From an uncultured Prevotella sp. (GTDB lineage Bacteria; Bacteroidota; Bacteroidia; Bacteroidales; Bacteroidaceae), in contig USEC01000005.1 in the NCBI GenBank assembly GCA_900553595.1, positions 1 to 64,000 on the forward strand: a stretch of DNA of 64,000 bases. The letters are read 5' to 3'. The notes under the pieces were generated by a model. That model saw nothing but the letters and a program-made list of their open reading frames with translations. It had not been told where the DNA came from and did not search any database. Made by a program: the position numbers and the translations under genes. Shown here piece after piece: positions 8,346-17,737 of the stretch (positions are counted from its first letter, which is position 1; every line of letters begins with the position of its first letter).

Positions 8346-10259
8346 TCATGCCAGCATCACATTGCCGTCCTCGGCATAAACCGCCTCTTCGCTGATGAGG
8401 CACTCGAGAGCCTCACCAAGCACATCGCGCGGGATGCCGAGCGAAAGAAGCGAGGCAGCGGCATGGGGCTGTCCGTCGGCGAGGAATGCGAGTATGGCCG
8501 ACCTTGCCTGTTCCGAACGCGACTCCTTCACGGCTGTCTTCATGCGTGCGGCACACACGTCGCAGTGTCCGCAATCGGTAGTCTTCTCCTCGTCGAAGTA
8601 TCGCAGGAGCTGGCGGCTGCGGCACACCTCGCTGTTGGTGGCATAGCTCACCACAGCCATGATGTTCTTTTCGAACTGCATCTTGCGGTCCTCATAGACC
8701 GAAGGTGGTATCACGAGCAGAGAAGTCTCCACACGGTCTGTCAGATAAGTGATTGTGGGCATACGGCGCTGCGGAATGAAATGCACTATGCGGCGCATGC
8801 TAAGTCCCTTCAGCACGAGATAGACCTGCTGCGTAGTGAGTCCCGCCTTGCTTGCTATGTTGTCCTCGTTGATGAAGACATAGTCCACAAAAAGTCCCGA
8901 ATAGTTTCTCAGCATGGTCATTATGACGGCATCCTCTATGGGCGAAAGGTCAGTGAGACGGTAGAGTTGGTCGCGGTCGAGCGTGAAGCGCAGGCGTGCC
9001 TTCACATCGGGGTCGGCATCGTAGTCGAAGTAGCCGGCATTGCTCAGCACGCGCAATGCCGAATCGACGGTGAGCGGATAATGATGGAATGCGCGACAGA
9101 ACTTGTCGATGTCGAAAGCAAAGATGTGCCCTCCCCCACTGCCTGTGCCTATCTGGAAGAAGTAGGCAATGTGCTCATAGATGTCGGCGATGAGCTGCTT
9201 GGGCGGATATTCGTTGTCGATGCGCCGTTCAAGCTTGCGATGGTCGGACGAATTATAAAGCAGTACGGCATACGACCTGCCGCCGTCTCTGCCGGCACGC
9301 CCCGCCTCTTGAAAGTAAGCTTCAATGGAACTCGGACAATCAATGTGTATGACAAGGCGCACATCGGGTTTGCCTATGCCCATGCCGAAGGCGTTTGTTG
9401 CCACCATGACGCGTTTCTGTCCGTCGCTCCACGCCTTCTGCCGTTCGTCCTTCACGGAGTTTTCGAGTCCGGCATGATAGAATGTTGAACTGATGCCGTG
9501 CTCCTCAATGAACTTGCTCACCTCCTTCGAGCGGTTGCGGCTGCGCACATAGACGATGGCGCTGCCGGCGACGGAGTTGAGGATGTGCATCATCTCGTCG
9601 GGTTTGTTCATGGTCTGGCGCACTATGTACGACAGGTTGCTGCGCTCGAAACTCATGCGGAACACGCACTCCCTGCGGAATTCGAGGCGTGCCTGTATGT
9701 CGGCTATCACCTTTGAAGTGGCGGTGGCGGTGAGGGCGAGCACGGGGACGTCGGGCTTCAGGCGGCGTATGTCGGCTATATGCAGATAGGACGGGCGGAA
9801 ATCGTAGCCCCACTGACTGATGCAGTGTGCCTCATCGACGGTTATGAAGCTCACGTTGATGCGGCGGAGCTTCACCTTGAAGAACTCCGACGCGATGCGT
9901 TCCGGCGACACATACAGTATCTTGGTGTTGCCCATGATGCAGTTGTCGAGCGTCGTCACCGTCTCGCGGCGTGTCATACCCGAATAGATGGCTGCCGCAA
10001 TGATGCCACGCCGCCGCAGAGCCATGACCTGATCCTTCATGAGGGCTATGAGCGGCGTTATGACGATGCACACGCCCTCCTTGGCAAGGGCAGGCACCTG
10101 GAACGTGAGCGATTTGCCGCCACCCGTCGGCATAAGCCCCAACGTGTCGTTGCCCTCGGCTATGCTGCGTATGATGTCGCGCTGGATGCCACGAAAATCA
10201 GCGTAGCCCCAGTTGTCGTGCAGAATCTTCAGATATTCTTTCTCGTCGTAGCCCGGCAT
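8346..10259 (-). CDS. recQ: RecQ family ATP-dependent DNA helicase
   Basis: This 637-residue 3'-5' DNA helicase acts in recombination and fork repair. It shows LMPTGGGKSLTFQVPA (motif I), VDEAHCISQWGYDFRPSYL (DEAH box and RecQ aromatic loop), TATATS (motif III) and QEAGRAGRDG (motif VI). The zinc-binding Cys set is CRSRQLLRYF...DCGHCDVC. The C-terminus is short, with winged-helix sequence but no recognisable HRDC domain. The longest frame starts at 10328 inside an intergenic repeat element. I choose the ATG at 10259 (MPGYDEKEYLKIL), where RecQ homology begins. A second recQ with HRDC may exist elsewhere, as in other Bacteroidales. Confidence 0.93.
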   Translation of the reverse strand: MPGYDEKEYLKILHDNWGYADFRGIQRDIIRSIAEGNDTLGLMPTGGGKSLTFQVPALAKEGVCIVITPLIALMKDQVMALRRRGIIAAAIYSGMTRRETVTTLDNCIMGNTKILYVSPERIASEFFKVKLRRINVSFITVDEAHCISQWGYDFRPSYLHIADIRRLKPDVPVLALTATATSKVIADIQARLEFRRECVFRMSFERSNLSYIVRQTMNKPDEMMHILNSVAGSAIVYVRSRNRSKEVSKFIEEHGISSTFYHAGLENSVKDERQKAWSDGQKRVMVATNAFGMGIGKPDVRLVIHIDCPSSIEAYFQEAGRAGRDGGRSYAVLLYNSSDHRKLERRIDNEYPPKQLIADIYEHIAYFFQIGTGSGGGHIFAFDIDKFCRAFHHYPLTVDSALRVLSNAGYFDYDADPDVKARLRFTLDRDQLYRLTDLSPIEDAVIMTMLRNYSGLFVDYVFINEDNIASKAGLTTQQVYLVLKGLSMRRIVHFIPQRRMPTITYLTDRVETSLLVIPPSVYEDRKMQFEKNIMAVVSYATNSEVCRSRQLLRYFDEEKTTDCGHCDVCAARMKTAVKESRSEQARSAILAFLADGQPHAAASLLSLGIPRDVLGEALECLISEEAVYAEDGNVMLA

Positions 10260-10299
10260 GGTTGTTTTATGGGTTAAAAAGGATTGAAATTTCAGTAGG

Positions 10300-10391
10300 T
10301 TTTCAAACAAGGCTTCTTTGCATTGCAAACAAGACTTCTTTGTTCTCTAAACAAGACTTCTTTACATCGCAAATAAGCCTTGTTTGAAAAC
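10300..10391. repeat. Four-unit palindromic repeat element, copy 1
   Basis: Four units of the form AAACAAGRCTTCTTT are spaced about 23 bases apart, with the last unit inverted (AAATAAGCCTTGTTT). The ends GGTTTTCAAA and TTTGAAAAC form an inverted repeat. The element lies between recQ and recJ, upstream of the recQ start. Confidence 0.85.
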
Positions 10392-10421
10392 GAGGTAAAA
10401 AGGCTATGTCTGAAAATAAAA

Positions 10422-10463
10422 ATTGCTGTGACACGAAACCGCATGATTCCCTGTCACAGCAAT
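10422..10463 (-). terminator. Terminator of recJ
   Basis: A 12-bp perfect stem (ATTGCTGTGACA) with an 18-base loop is followed by AATTTTTAT on the minus strand, just after the recJ stop. Confidence 0.8.
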
Positions 10464-10472
10464 GAATTATGT

Positions 10473-12203
10473 TCAGATTTCATCCTCTTCCGTTGGTCGT
10501 ATGTCCTCAATCTGGAGCTGCACCAGATTGCGCTTGAAAACGTTGTCCTCAAGTGTATAAGCAATGTCGAAACTGCGCTTCGACTTGATGTATCTTGCCG
10601 ACGCGCTCTGCCCGAAGGCTATTCCATTCACCACATCGCTCGACTTTGAATCGACTAATTCGAGCTTGATATGCTCCTGTTCGCGACCCACTACCTTGCT
10701 TGTGCCGTAGTCATAGACACCGACAGTGCAGAACACCGGCTTTGTGTTGCACGGTCCGAATGGTGCGAAACGCTTCAGGTCGTTATGCAGACGCTTCGTG
10801 ATGTCCTTGAAATCAATCATGGCATCAATGCGCAGGTTGGCCTCCGTCTGTTCCGGCTGTATGTGTTCATCTACATATTGCTGGAAGCGTTTGCGGAAAG
10901 CAGGTATGTCGTCCCAGCGCAGGGTGAGTCCGGCAGCGTAGGTGTGGCCGCCGAAATTCACGAGCAGGTCGCGGCAACTCTCTATCGCCGAATACACGTC
11001 GAAGCCCGTGACACTGCGTGCCGAGCCGGTGGCGAAGTCGCCGTCGCGTGTGAGAACCACCGTCGGACGGAAGTAGATTTCCGTCAGTCGGGAAGCAACA
11101 ATGCCTATCACGCCCTTCTTCCAGTTGGCATCGTAGAGCACGATGGACGACTGGTGGCGCTGACTTTCAAGGCGCGACACGATGTGGTTGGCCTCCTCTG
11201 TCATCTGTTTGTCAATGTCCTTGCGCTTTTCGTTGTAGCAATCGATGTGCTTCGCCTTGCAGAGTGCGCTCGAAAAGTCCTTCTCCACGAGCAGATCCAC
11301 GCTCTCCCTGCCGCTCTCCATACGTCCCGACGCATTGATGCGCGGACCTATCTTGAAGATGATGTCGCTCATGGAGAGTTCCCGTCCGTTGAGTCCGCAG
11401 ATGTCGATGATGGCCTTCAGACCTATGCTCGGATTCTGGTTGAGAATTTTCAGACCGTGGTATGCCAGTATTCGGTTCTCGTCTGTCACGGGAACGATGT
11501 CGGCAGCGATGCTCACGGCACACATGTCGAGCAGCGGGATGAGGCGCGAAAAGGGTATGCCGTTGTTCTTTGCGAAAGCCTGCATGAGCTTGAATCCCAC
11601 GCCGCAACCGCACAGATGCTTGAACGGATAGGTGTCGTCCTTGCGCTTGGGGTTGAGTATGGCGACGGCAGGAGGCAGGACTTCGTCGGGCATGTGATGG
11701 TCGCAGATGATGAAGTCGATGCCGAGACTCTTGGCATAGGCTATCTCATCAACGGCCTTTATGCCGCAATCGAGTATGATTATGAGCTTCACTCCGGCCT
11801 CATGCGCATAGTCTATTCCTTTCATGCTCACCCCGTAGCCTTCCTCGTAACGGTCGGGGATGTAGTATTCAATGTTGGAATAGAATTGCTGTATGAACTT
11901 ATATACCAGCGCTACGGCCGTACATCCGTCCACATCATAGTCGCCATACACCAGAATGCGCTCCTTGCGCCCCATGGCATCGTTGAGCCTGTCCACCGCC
12001 ATGTCCATGTCTTTCATCAGGAAGGGGTTTATCAGGTCGGCAAGCTGTGGATGGAAGAAGCGCTTCGCCGCCGGCTCCGTGGTGATGCCACGCTGTATGA
12101 GCAACTGTGCGAGAATAGGGCTGATGTTCAGCTTGGCCCCCAGTTCCTCGGCAAGTTGCCTGTCTTTCGGTGCAGGCGGTGTGTAATTCCATTTGAATAG
12201 CAT
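10473..12203 (-). CDS. recJ: Single-stranded-DNA-specific exonuclease RecJ
   Basis: RecJ degrades 5' ends of single-stranded DNA in recombination and mismatch repair. The 576-residue protein has the DHH-family motifs YGDYDVDGCTA (motif I), IILDCGIKA (motif II), FIICDHHMPDE (the DHH motif, III) and CGCGVGFKLMQA. The DHHA1 signature FGGHTYAAGLTL lies further on, and the C-terminal OB-like domain ends in an acidic tail. Length and motifs match functional RecJ. It is transcribed towards recQ, with its own terminator between them. Confidence 0.96.
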   Translation of the reverse strand: MLFKWNYTPPAPKDRQLAEELGAKLNISPILAQLLIQRGITTEPAAKRFFHPQLADLINPFLMKDMDMAVDRLNDAMGRKERILVYGDYDVDGCTAVALVYKFIQQFYSNIEYYIPDRYEEGYGVSMKGIDYAHEAGVKLIIILDCGIKAVDEIAYAKSLGIDFIICDHHMPDEVLPPAVAILNPKRKDDTYPFKHLCGCGVGFKLMQAFAKNNGIPFSRLIPLLDMCAVSIAADIVPVTDENRILAYHGLKILNQNPSIGLKAIIDICGLNGRELSMSDIIFKIGPRINASGRMESGRESVDLLVEKDFSSALCKAKHIDCYNEKRKDIDKQMTEEANHIVSRLESQRHQSSIVLYDANWKKGVIGIVASRLTEIYFRPTVVLTRDGDFATGSARSVTGFDVYSAIESCRDLLVNFGGHTYAAGLTLRWDDIPAFRKRFQQYVDEHIQPEQTEANLRIDAMIDFKDITKRLHNDLKRFAPFGPCNTKPVFCTVGVYDYGTSKVVGREQEHIKLELVDSKSSDVVNGIAFGQSASARYIKSKRSFDIAYTLEDNVFKRNLVQLQIEDIRPTEEDEI

Positions 12204-12431
12204 TTATCTTGTCTTTTTTTGTTTCTTTGATTCAAGGCGGTTTGCGCGTCGGGGGTGAGAATAATCGGCGTATCTGGCTGCAGGGAGATGCTGTCTTGCC
12301 ATGACATGCCGCAAGTACGCGAAAGGGCAAACCGCGTGTAAAATTACAAAATAAAAACGGAACAATAAAGAAATGCGTGCTAATTATATAAAAATACTCC
12401 CCACGAATGCGCTGTAACCGTATGCTACACA
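12204..12431. other. Intergenic region upstream of recJ
   Basis: No gene is supported here. The sequence next to recJ is T-rich on the plus strand. No clean TAnnTTTG promoter was found. The region ends at the long inverted-repeat element starting at 12432. Confidence 0.4.
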
Positions 12432-12634
12432 TTCAACCCAAATCGGTCATTAGACCAAAACAAGCGTATTATAAAAGAATTTTTCTTTCTTTTCCACCCT
12501 TCTCCGCCTTTGTTTCGTCATCTTGCCGCCGTTCGCGTTTCGCCATAGCCCGCTATGGCTTCAACACAAACGTTGCAATCTGCTCGAAACAAAGACGAAG
12601 CTGAGTGGAAATCTAATGACCGATTTGAGTTCAA
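12432..12634. repeat. MITE-like long inverted repeat element
   Basis: The ends TTCAACCCAAATCGGTCATTAG and CTAATGACCGATTTGAGTTCAA are inverted repeats matching at 20 of 22 bases. Similarity continues inwards (TTTCCAC...CTTTGTTTCG on both arms). The tip is the palindrome GCCATAG-CCCG-CTATGGC at about 12542-12559. No ORF of note lies inside. A related left arm occurs at 45748-45808. Confidence 0.7.
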
Positions 12635-12679
12635 GGAGAGCAACAACAATGTCTGCGTACGCCTTGTGCAGCGTAAACG

Positions 12680-12752
12680 AAAAAGCCACATTTGCATGAC
12701 AACGGCATGCCTAACGGCGCACACCCTGTTTTTTTCGTCATGCAAATGTGGC
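12680..12752 (-). terminator. Terminator of the C1 peptidase gene
   Basis: The 16-bp perfect stem GCCACATTTGCATGAC pairs across a 36-base loop. On the minus strand it is followed by CTTTTTCG. It lies 26 bases after the peptidase stop. Confidence 0.75.
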
Positions 12753-12777
12753 AAAATATCATGAAAGAACGACAACC

Positions 12778-14004
12778 TTAGTCGCCGATACCCTTCTTGA
12801 CAACAGCTTCCTCCATCTTCTTGAGGATGTCAGCAGGGATTGCATTCTTGTTCACCATGTAGTCCATGGTGTTGGCAATGATGTAGTTCTTTGTCATGTA
12901 CCAGATACCTTTGTAGTCGCCGGTCTCACCCCAAGAGTTCTTCACCATGTAGTATTCCTTGCCGTTCTGGTCCTTTGCGATACCGAAAATGAGCATTCCG
13001 TGGTCGTCGGTGAGTTCCCAGTTGTCGAAACGCTCCTGACGCTGTACGGGAGTAGGCTCGAGTTCGGGAACGGTGCAGCCGAGAGAGTCGATGATGCTTG
13101 TGCGCTTTGCAGGAGCAAGCTTAAGCCAACGTGCCATGTCGCTGCCTGAAAGGCTCTCTGCCTTCTTTGTATCCACGAAGTAAGCCAATCCCTTGCGTGT
13201 GAAGCCGGGTTCGCTTACATCGCCGCCCCAAGCCACTGTGTAGCCGTTCATGACAGCGTTGTCGATGATGCGTGCCATATCTTCCATGGGAAGATTCCAT
13301 GACAATGGGTTGCGCCAGTTGTCCTGTACCTCAACAGCATACTGTGAATAGTAAGGATGGTGTGTGTAGCTTGTGATGGTAACATAGTCGTTCCAGTTGA
13401 GACCGAGGCTTGCAGCAAACTGCTTCGGAGTATATTCCTTACCCTCATAAGTGAACTTTTCGGGGCATTTGCCAAGGTAAGCGTCGAGAATACCCTGCAA
13501 TCCCACCTTCCACTGGCTTGAGATTTTCTTCTCTTTGCTCTTGGAGATGCCTGCAACATAAGGCTCAAGCTGACCGAAGAACTCGTTGAAGTTGTTCAGA
13601 GAGTCGCCGTAGAGCGAGCCCGGGAAAGGCATTGCGTCCTCCGGACAGATACCGTGGTTTCTCAGAACATGAAGCACATCGTAAGCAGAACCGCCCTGTG
13701 CGAACTGGCAGTCGCCGTGCAGACGCACCACCTGAATGGCACGTTCCATGTAGTCCTTGTTGGCAACGAACGACTCGCAAAGGTCGTATGTCTTGCCAGT
13801 AGCCTTGAGGATTTCAGCCTCAAAGAACGAGATTGTGGAGTAATCCCAGCACGTACCGCTGCGATTCTGGTCCTTGATACTTGTGATGGGGTTTTCCTTC
13901 ACCACGGTGAATACTGGCTTGTTGCTTTTCACAGCCTTCTTAGGCTTAGCATTTACGCCTGTCGCAAGAACAGCGAGAAGCGCAAGAGTCAAGATTTTCT
14001 TCAT
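12778..14004 (-). CDS. Secreted C1 family cysteine peptidase (aminopeptidase C/bleomycin hydrolase type)
   Basis: This 408-residue papain-fold peptidase is probably periplasmic or extracellular. A signal peptide covers residues 1-19 (LALLAVLATGVNAK). The catalytic Cys lies in QNRSGTCWDYSTISFFEAE; the usual GxCWxFA motif is altered to GTCWDYS but the Cys is kept. The His is in TDDHGMLIFGIA and the Asn in MVKNSWGETGDYKG. The length and the long insertion between Cys and His fit the PepC/bleomycin hydrolase branch. It is monocistronic and ends in a strong hairpin. A role in peptide use is likely for a saccharolytic and proteolytic gut or oral anaerobe. Confidence 0.88.
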   Translation of the reverse strand: MKKILTLALLAVLATGVNAKPKKAVKSNKPVFTVVKENPITSIKDQNRSGTCWDYSTISFFEAEILKATGKTYDLCESFVANKDYMERAIQVVRLHGDCQFAQGGSAYDVLHVLRNHGICPEDAMPFPGSLYGDSLNNFNEFFGQLEPYVAGISKSKEKKISSQWKVGLQGILDAYLGKCPEKFTYEGKEYTPKQFAASLGLNWNDYVTITSYTHHPYYSQYAVEVQDNWRNPLSWNLPMEDMARIIDNAVMNGYTVAWGGDVSEPGFTRKGLAYFVDTKKAESLSGSDMARWLKLAPAKRTSIIDSLGCTVPELEPTPVQRQERFDNWELTDDHGMLIFGIAKDQNGKEYYMVKNSWGETGDYKGIWYMTKNYIIANTMDYMVNKNAIPADILKKMEEAVVKKGIGD

Positions 14005-14057
14005 TTTTTGTTACTATTCTTATTTAAGTTTAAAATCGGTTTCAATGGTTTCCTTTA

Positions 14058-15458
14058 TCAATTTTCAGCCATGAACGCCTCGACATCCTTGGGATGATAA
14101 GGAATGCGCTCCTTGCCTATGAAGCGGCAACCGTCTTTTGTGATGAGGACATCGTCCTCAAGGCGTATGCCTCCGAAGTCCTTGTAGGTCTCAATCTTGT
14201 CGAAATTGAGGAATTCGGCACAATGTCCGGAAGTTTTCCAGTCGTCGATAAGAGCCGGAATGAAATAGATTCCGGGTTCATCGGTAACTACAAAGCCCTC
14301 TTCAAGACGGCGTCCCATACGCAGACAGTTGGTTCCGAACTGGTCGAGGCGTGGGCGTGTCTCTTCGTCAAAGCCCACGTTTATCTGGTCAAGGTTCTCC
14401 ATGTCGTGCACATCCATGCCCATCATGTGTCCCAATCCGTGCGGCAGGAACATGGCATGAGCACCTGCGGCCACGGCTTCGTCGGTGTCGCCCTTCATGA
14501 GTCCGAGTTCCTTCAGACGCTCAGTCATAAGGCGGCACACGGCAAAATGCACATCCATGTACTTCACTCCTGGCTTCGCCACATCGAGGACATAGTCGTG
14601 ACAGGCCTCTACGATGCTGTAAATCTCAAGCTGACGCTGTGTGAACTTGCCATTGACAGGATATGTACGGGTGTTGTCCGAGCAGTAGTTGTTTATTGTT
14701 TCGGCTCCTGCGTCGCACAATGCGAGCCTGCCGCTTTCGAGAACAGCCATCGACGGGTTGCCGTGCATAATCTCGCCGTGCTGGCTGAAGATTGTCGGGA
14801 AACTCACCATAGCTCCGTATGAGTGTGCCACGCCATCCACCTGTCCGCCGATATACTTCTCCGTCAGACCCGGTTTTGTAAGCCTCATCGCCGTTGTGTG
14901 CATCTTGTAGCCTATCGTTGCGGCACGCTCCAGTTCCTCAATCTCCTGCTGTTCCTTTGTGGAACGCATCTTTACTACGGCGTTTATCAGCTCCATGCTT
15001 GCCGATTCCTTCTGCTGTCCGGGATGAATACCGAGCAAATCGAATATCTGAAGCTTTATGTCATAGCGGTAAGGAGGCAGGAAGTGTATGCGGCGTTTCT
15101 GTCGCATGGCATCGTTGCAGATTGTCTTCAGACTCTTCATGGGTGCCGTTTCTGCCACACCCACGCTGTCCGCCATGTCGCGCACGCTATCGACACTGCC
15201 GTACCACACAATGTCCTCGATGTCAATATCATTGCCCACGAGGGTTTCAGTGTTGTTGTCAATGTCGATTACGCCCACGAGTCCGTCGCGGTTGAGTCCG
15301 AAATAATACAGGAACGACGAGTCCTGACGGAACGGATAATACCCGTTTGAAGGATAATTGCACGGCGACTCATTGTTGCCGAACAGTATGATGATGCCAT
15401 TCTTTACAAGTTCTTTCAGCTTGGCGCGACGGCTAACGTAGGTTTTCTTGTCAAACAT
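14058..15458 (-). CDS. pepP: M24 family aminopeptidase P
   Basis: This 466-residue enzyme removes N-terminal residues preceding proline. The N-terminal creatinase-like domain is followed by the metal-binding pita-bread domain. Metal ligands are visible in LCDAGAETINNYCSDNTRTYP (two Asp), LPHGLGHMMGMDVHD (His), VTDEPGIYF (Glu) and GGIRLEDDVLI (Glu). All five expected ligands are present. The ATG at 15458 is preceded by a TTTG-N19-TATCTTTG promoter only about 25 bases away. The gene is followed by the C1 peptidase gene on the same strand. The symbol is by family; cytoplasmic location is inferred from the lack of a signal peptide. Confidence 0.92.
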   Translation of the reverse strand: MFDKKTYVSRRAKLKELVKNGIIILFGNNESPCNYPSNGYYPFRQDSSFLYYFGLNRDGLVGVIDIDNNTETLVGNDIDIEDIVWYGSVDSVRDMADSVGVAETAPMKSLKTICNDAMRQKRRIHFLPPYRYDIKLQIFDLLGIHPGQQKESASMELINAVVKMRSTKEQQEIEELERAATIGYKMHTTAMRLTKPGLTEKYIGGQVDGVAHSYGAMVSFPTIFSQHGEIMHGNPSMAVLESGRLALCDAGAETINNYCSDNTRTYPVNGKFTQRQLEIYSIVEACHDYVLDVAKPGVKYMDVHFAVCRLMTERLKELGLMKGDTDEAVAAGAHAMFLPHGLGHMMGMDVHDMENLDQINVGFDEETRPRLDQFGTNCLRMGRRLEEGFVVTDEPGIYFIPALIDDWKTSGHCAEFLNFDKIETYKDFGGIRLEDDVLITKDGCRFIGKERIPYHPKDVEAFMAEN

Positions 15459-15481
15459 GTCACATTATTTTTAACAATTTG

Positions 15482-15512
15482 CAAAGATAATGAAAACAAA
15501 ACACAATTCAAA
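15482..15512 (-). promoter_or_regulatory. Promoter of the M24 aminopeptidase gene
   Basis: On the minus strand TTTG, 19 bases, TATCTTTG is an exact Bacteroidetes-type promoter. Its -7 box is about 24 bases from the start codon. Confidence 0.75.
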
Positions 15513-15599
15513 GGAAGCAAGGCTTTTTATGTTTTATTATGAGATTGTGGGCGGACACATTTATTACACGAATAAGATGAGTACTTGACGGAAAATGCT

Positions 15600-15607
15600 T
15601 AACTTTG
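15600..15607 (+). promoter_or_regulatory. -7 box of the patatin gene
   Basis: TAACTTTG lies 23 bases before the ATG at 15630. No TTG box was found at the usual distance. Confidence 0.5.
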
Positions 15608-15629
15608 CAATTGTAAACAAAAAAGCATT

Positions 15630-16481
15630 ATGCAATTGGACAGCAATACGGGACTTGTGCTTGAAGGTGGCGGCATGCGCGGTGTGTTCACAAGCGGTGT
15701 GCTCGACGCTTTTATGAAGCACGACTTATACTTCAACTATGTCGTGGCAGTATCGGCAGGTGCATGCAACGGCATGTCGTACATGAGCCGGCAGCCAAGG
15801 CGTGCAAGGGTGTCGAACATCGACTATCTGGCGCGTTACGACTACATCGGGCTGCGGCATCTTGTAACGCAGGGCTGCATCTTCGACACCAAGCTTCTTT
15901 ACGACAAATTCCCCAACAAATACATCCCTTTCGACTTCGACACCTTCTTCAACAACCCTGGAACGTTTGAAATGGTGACCACCAACTGCCTCACAGGACG
16001 CGCCATGTACCTGCAGGAGAAGCACGACAGGCAGCGCGCCCTCGACGCCGTGCGTGCATCAAGCAGTCTGCCATACGTCAGCAAGATAGTGAATGTCGAT
16101 GGCATCCCCATGCTCGACGGCGGCATTGTCGACAGCATTCCTGTGATGCGTGCGATGGAAACGGGACACGGAAAGAACGTTGTCGTGCTGACACGCAACA
16201 AGGGTTACCGCACATCGGGGCACGACTACAAGATTCCGCGCTTCATCTACAAGAACTACCCACGCCTGCGTGTGGTGTTGAGCCACCGTCTTCAGGCCTA
16301 CAACAGGCAGCTTGACCTCATCGACCAGCTTGAGGACTCGGGCCAGATAGTGTGCATACGCCCTGAACGCCCTATGGAAGTGACGCGCATGGAGAAGGAC
16401 ACCGCCAAGCTGGAACGCCTCTATGAAGAAGGTTTCATGCTCGGCAACCGCTTCTGCATGGAGTATATGGGCAAGGAATGA
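15630..16481 (+). CDS. Patatin-like phospholipase family protein
   Basis: This 283-residue patatin-fold lipid acyl hydrolase has no signal peptide. The oxyanion loop LEGGGMRGVFTSGVLD lies at about residues 11-26. The nucleophile Ser sits in VVAVSAGACNGMS, and the catalytic Asp in MLDGGIVDSIPV. Both members of the Ser-Asp dyad are present. The sequence is closest to the bacterial YjjU/RssA-type cytoplasmic patatins. It may act on phospholipids or lysophospholipids, but the substrate cannot be read from sequence. It converges on the CBM9-like gene and shares a bidirectional terminator with it. Confidence 0.9.
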   Translation: MQLDSNTGLVLEGGGMRGVFTSGVLDAFMKHDLYFNYVVAVSAGACNGMSYMSRQPRRARVSNIDYLARYDYIGLRHLVTQGCIFDTKLLYDKFPNKYIPFDFDTFFNNPGTFEMVTTNCLTGRAMYLQEKHDRQRALDAVRASSSLPYVSKIVNVDGIPMLDGGIVDSIPVMRAMETGHGKNVVVLTRNKGYRTSGHDYKIPRFIYKNYPRLRVVLSHRLQAYNRQLDLIDQLEDSGQIVCIRPERPMEVTRMEKDTAKLERLYEEGFMLGNRFCMEYMGKE

Positions 16482-16506
16482 ACGGCACCATGCCGCCAGA
16501 ACACGG

Positions 16507-16566
16507 AAGAGGGGACTTCAGAAGCCCGGTTCACAACGACCTGGAACATTCTGAAGTCCCCCTCTT
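16507..16566. terminator. Bidirectional terminator
   Basis: GAGGGGACTTCAGAA pairs with TTCTGAAGTCCCCCTC, and CTTTTCC follows on the plus strand. It lies between two convergent genes. Confidence 0.8.
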
Positions 16567-16651
16567 TTCCTATTATATACAAAGACGCCGTCCGGCTACA
16601 TGGCAGCACATTTCCGCCGCCTCCCAACCGGAGTCTTCGCACAAAGTGCGC

Positions 16652-17725
16652 TTATTCCTTGGCTGCCTTCTCCACTACGAACTTTCCGTTCTGATCGACG
16701 ACATACTTCTCGCCCGTACGGCCTACCTTTACCGCCACGCGGAACTGGTGCGGTGTGGCCTCCACCTCCACGTTGCTTCCTGCCGGAAGAGTGGCGAAGT
16801 CGGCATCGGTGAGTCCCATTCCGTCGAGCGAACAGATGTAGCTGCCGCATTTTCCCATTCTGTCGAGTTGTTCATAAAACATTGCCCACAAGAGTTTATA
16901 GGCTTCCATGTTGTACGGACACACAAAAGCGTCGGAACCTTCGCCCACTTTTTTGTCAGAGAACTGCAGGAATCCCCACTGGTTAGGCATGTGCATGTCG
17001 ATGCGCCCTGTTGGCGTCCACACCCAGTTCTCCTCCGGTCCGCCCTTCTTCAGCCACTGCACGCGTGAGAAGTTGAGTCTCCATGTGTTGCCTGCCTGCA
17101 AGGGGTTGGTGAAGTTTCTGGTCACCGCCTTGTGCGGAATGGCCATCTCCACGCTCCAAGAGCGGTCGCGGTCGGTGGACTTATTGAGTGTTCCGTCGTG
17201 CGACACGGCAAGTTTCAGTCCGGGGCAGTCCCATTGTATGTGGAAATTACCGCCCGAACGATAGGCGCGATCGAGCATAAGGTCGAACACGACACCGCGT
17301 GCATTGTTCTCTATTTCAAAATAGTTCTGTCCGTCACCGGTTGGGTCGAGGAACACTTCAAAGTCGTTGTCATGATAGATGATGGTGTCGCGCTGCGTGA
17401 GGCGTGCCACGATATTAGGTTCTTCAAGCACCGCTGCCACATACAAATATTCATCATCCCAAAGCAGACGCGCCTTGGTATCATAAACAGGTTTTGGAAA
17501 TCCTTCGCCGCTAATATCCACAAACGACTCTGTTTGAGCTGCTTTTGCCCATGCTTTTTCATTGAGTTTGCCATCGATTTTCATCTTTTCCGTAGTGCGG
17601 TAGCACACATAATGGCGCGGAGTTGATAGTTGTTGAGCATACTTCTTGAGCAGTCCGTCCTGCGCATGAACCGACAACGCCACGGCAAAAGCCATAAACA
17701 TTGCGGCAAGAATGTTTTTCTTCAT
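16652..17725 (-). CDS. Secreted carbohydrate-binding family 9-like protein
   Basis: This 357-residue exported protein has a signal peptide at residues 1-21 (FAVALSVHAQ). Residues about 45-260 match the CBM9/DOMON-like beta-sandwich seen in Bacteroidetes: IDGKLNEKAWAKA, LWDDEYLYVAAVL, HDNDFEVFLDPTGDGQNYFE and WSVEMAIP. The remaining 90 residues are not recognised. It is probably a carbohydrate- or heme-binding envelope protein, since both uses are known for this fold. It starts 12 bases after trmD on the same strand, so the two are likely cotranscribed, though the functions look unrelated. Confidence 0.82.
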   Translation of the reverse strand: MKKNILAAMFMAFAVALSVHAQDGLLKKYAQQLSTPRHYVCYRTTEKMKIDGKLNEKAWAKAAQTESFVDISGEGFPKPVYDTKARLLWDDEYLYVAAVLEEPNIVARLTQRDTIIYHDNDFEVFLDPTGDGQNYFEIENNARGVVFDLMLDRAYRSGGNFHIQWDCPGLKLAVSHDGTLNKSTDRDRSWSVEMAIPHKAVTRNFTNPLQAGNTWRLNFSRVQWLKKGGPEENWVWTPTGRIDMHMPNQWGFLQFSDKKVGEGSDAFVCPYNMEAYKLLWAMFYEQLDRMGKCGSYICSLDGMGLTDADFATLPAGSNVEVEATPHQFRVAVKVGRTGEKYVVDQNGKFVVEKAAKE

Positions 17726-17737
17726 TTTCTCTAAGTT

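Noticed and set aside
10671..12200. 509-codon frame opposite recJ, and similar long frames opposite recQ and folD
   Set aside because: GC-rich third positions produce long antisense frames. The sense genes have complete family motifs.
12500..12777. Small frames in the recJ to peptidase gap
   Set aside because: They overlap the inverted-repeat element and terminator and show no family resemblance.
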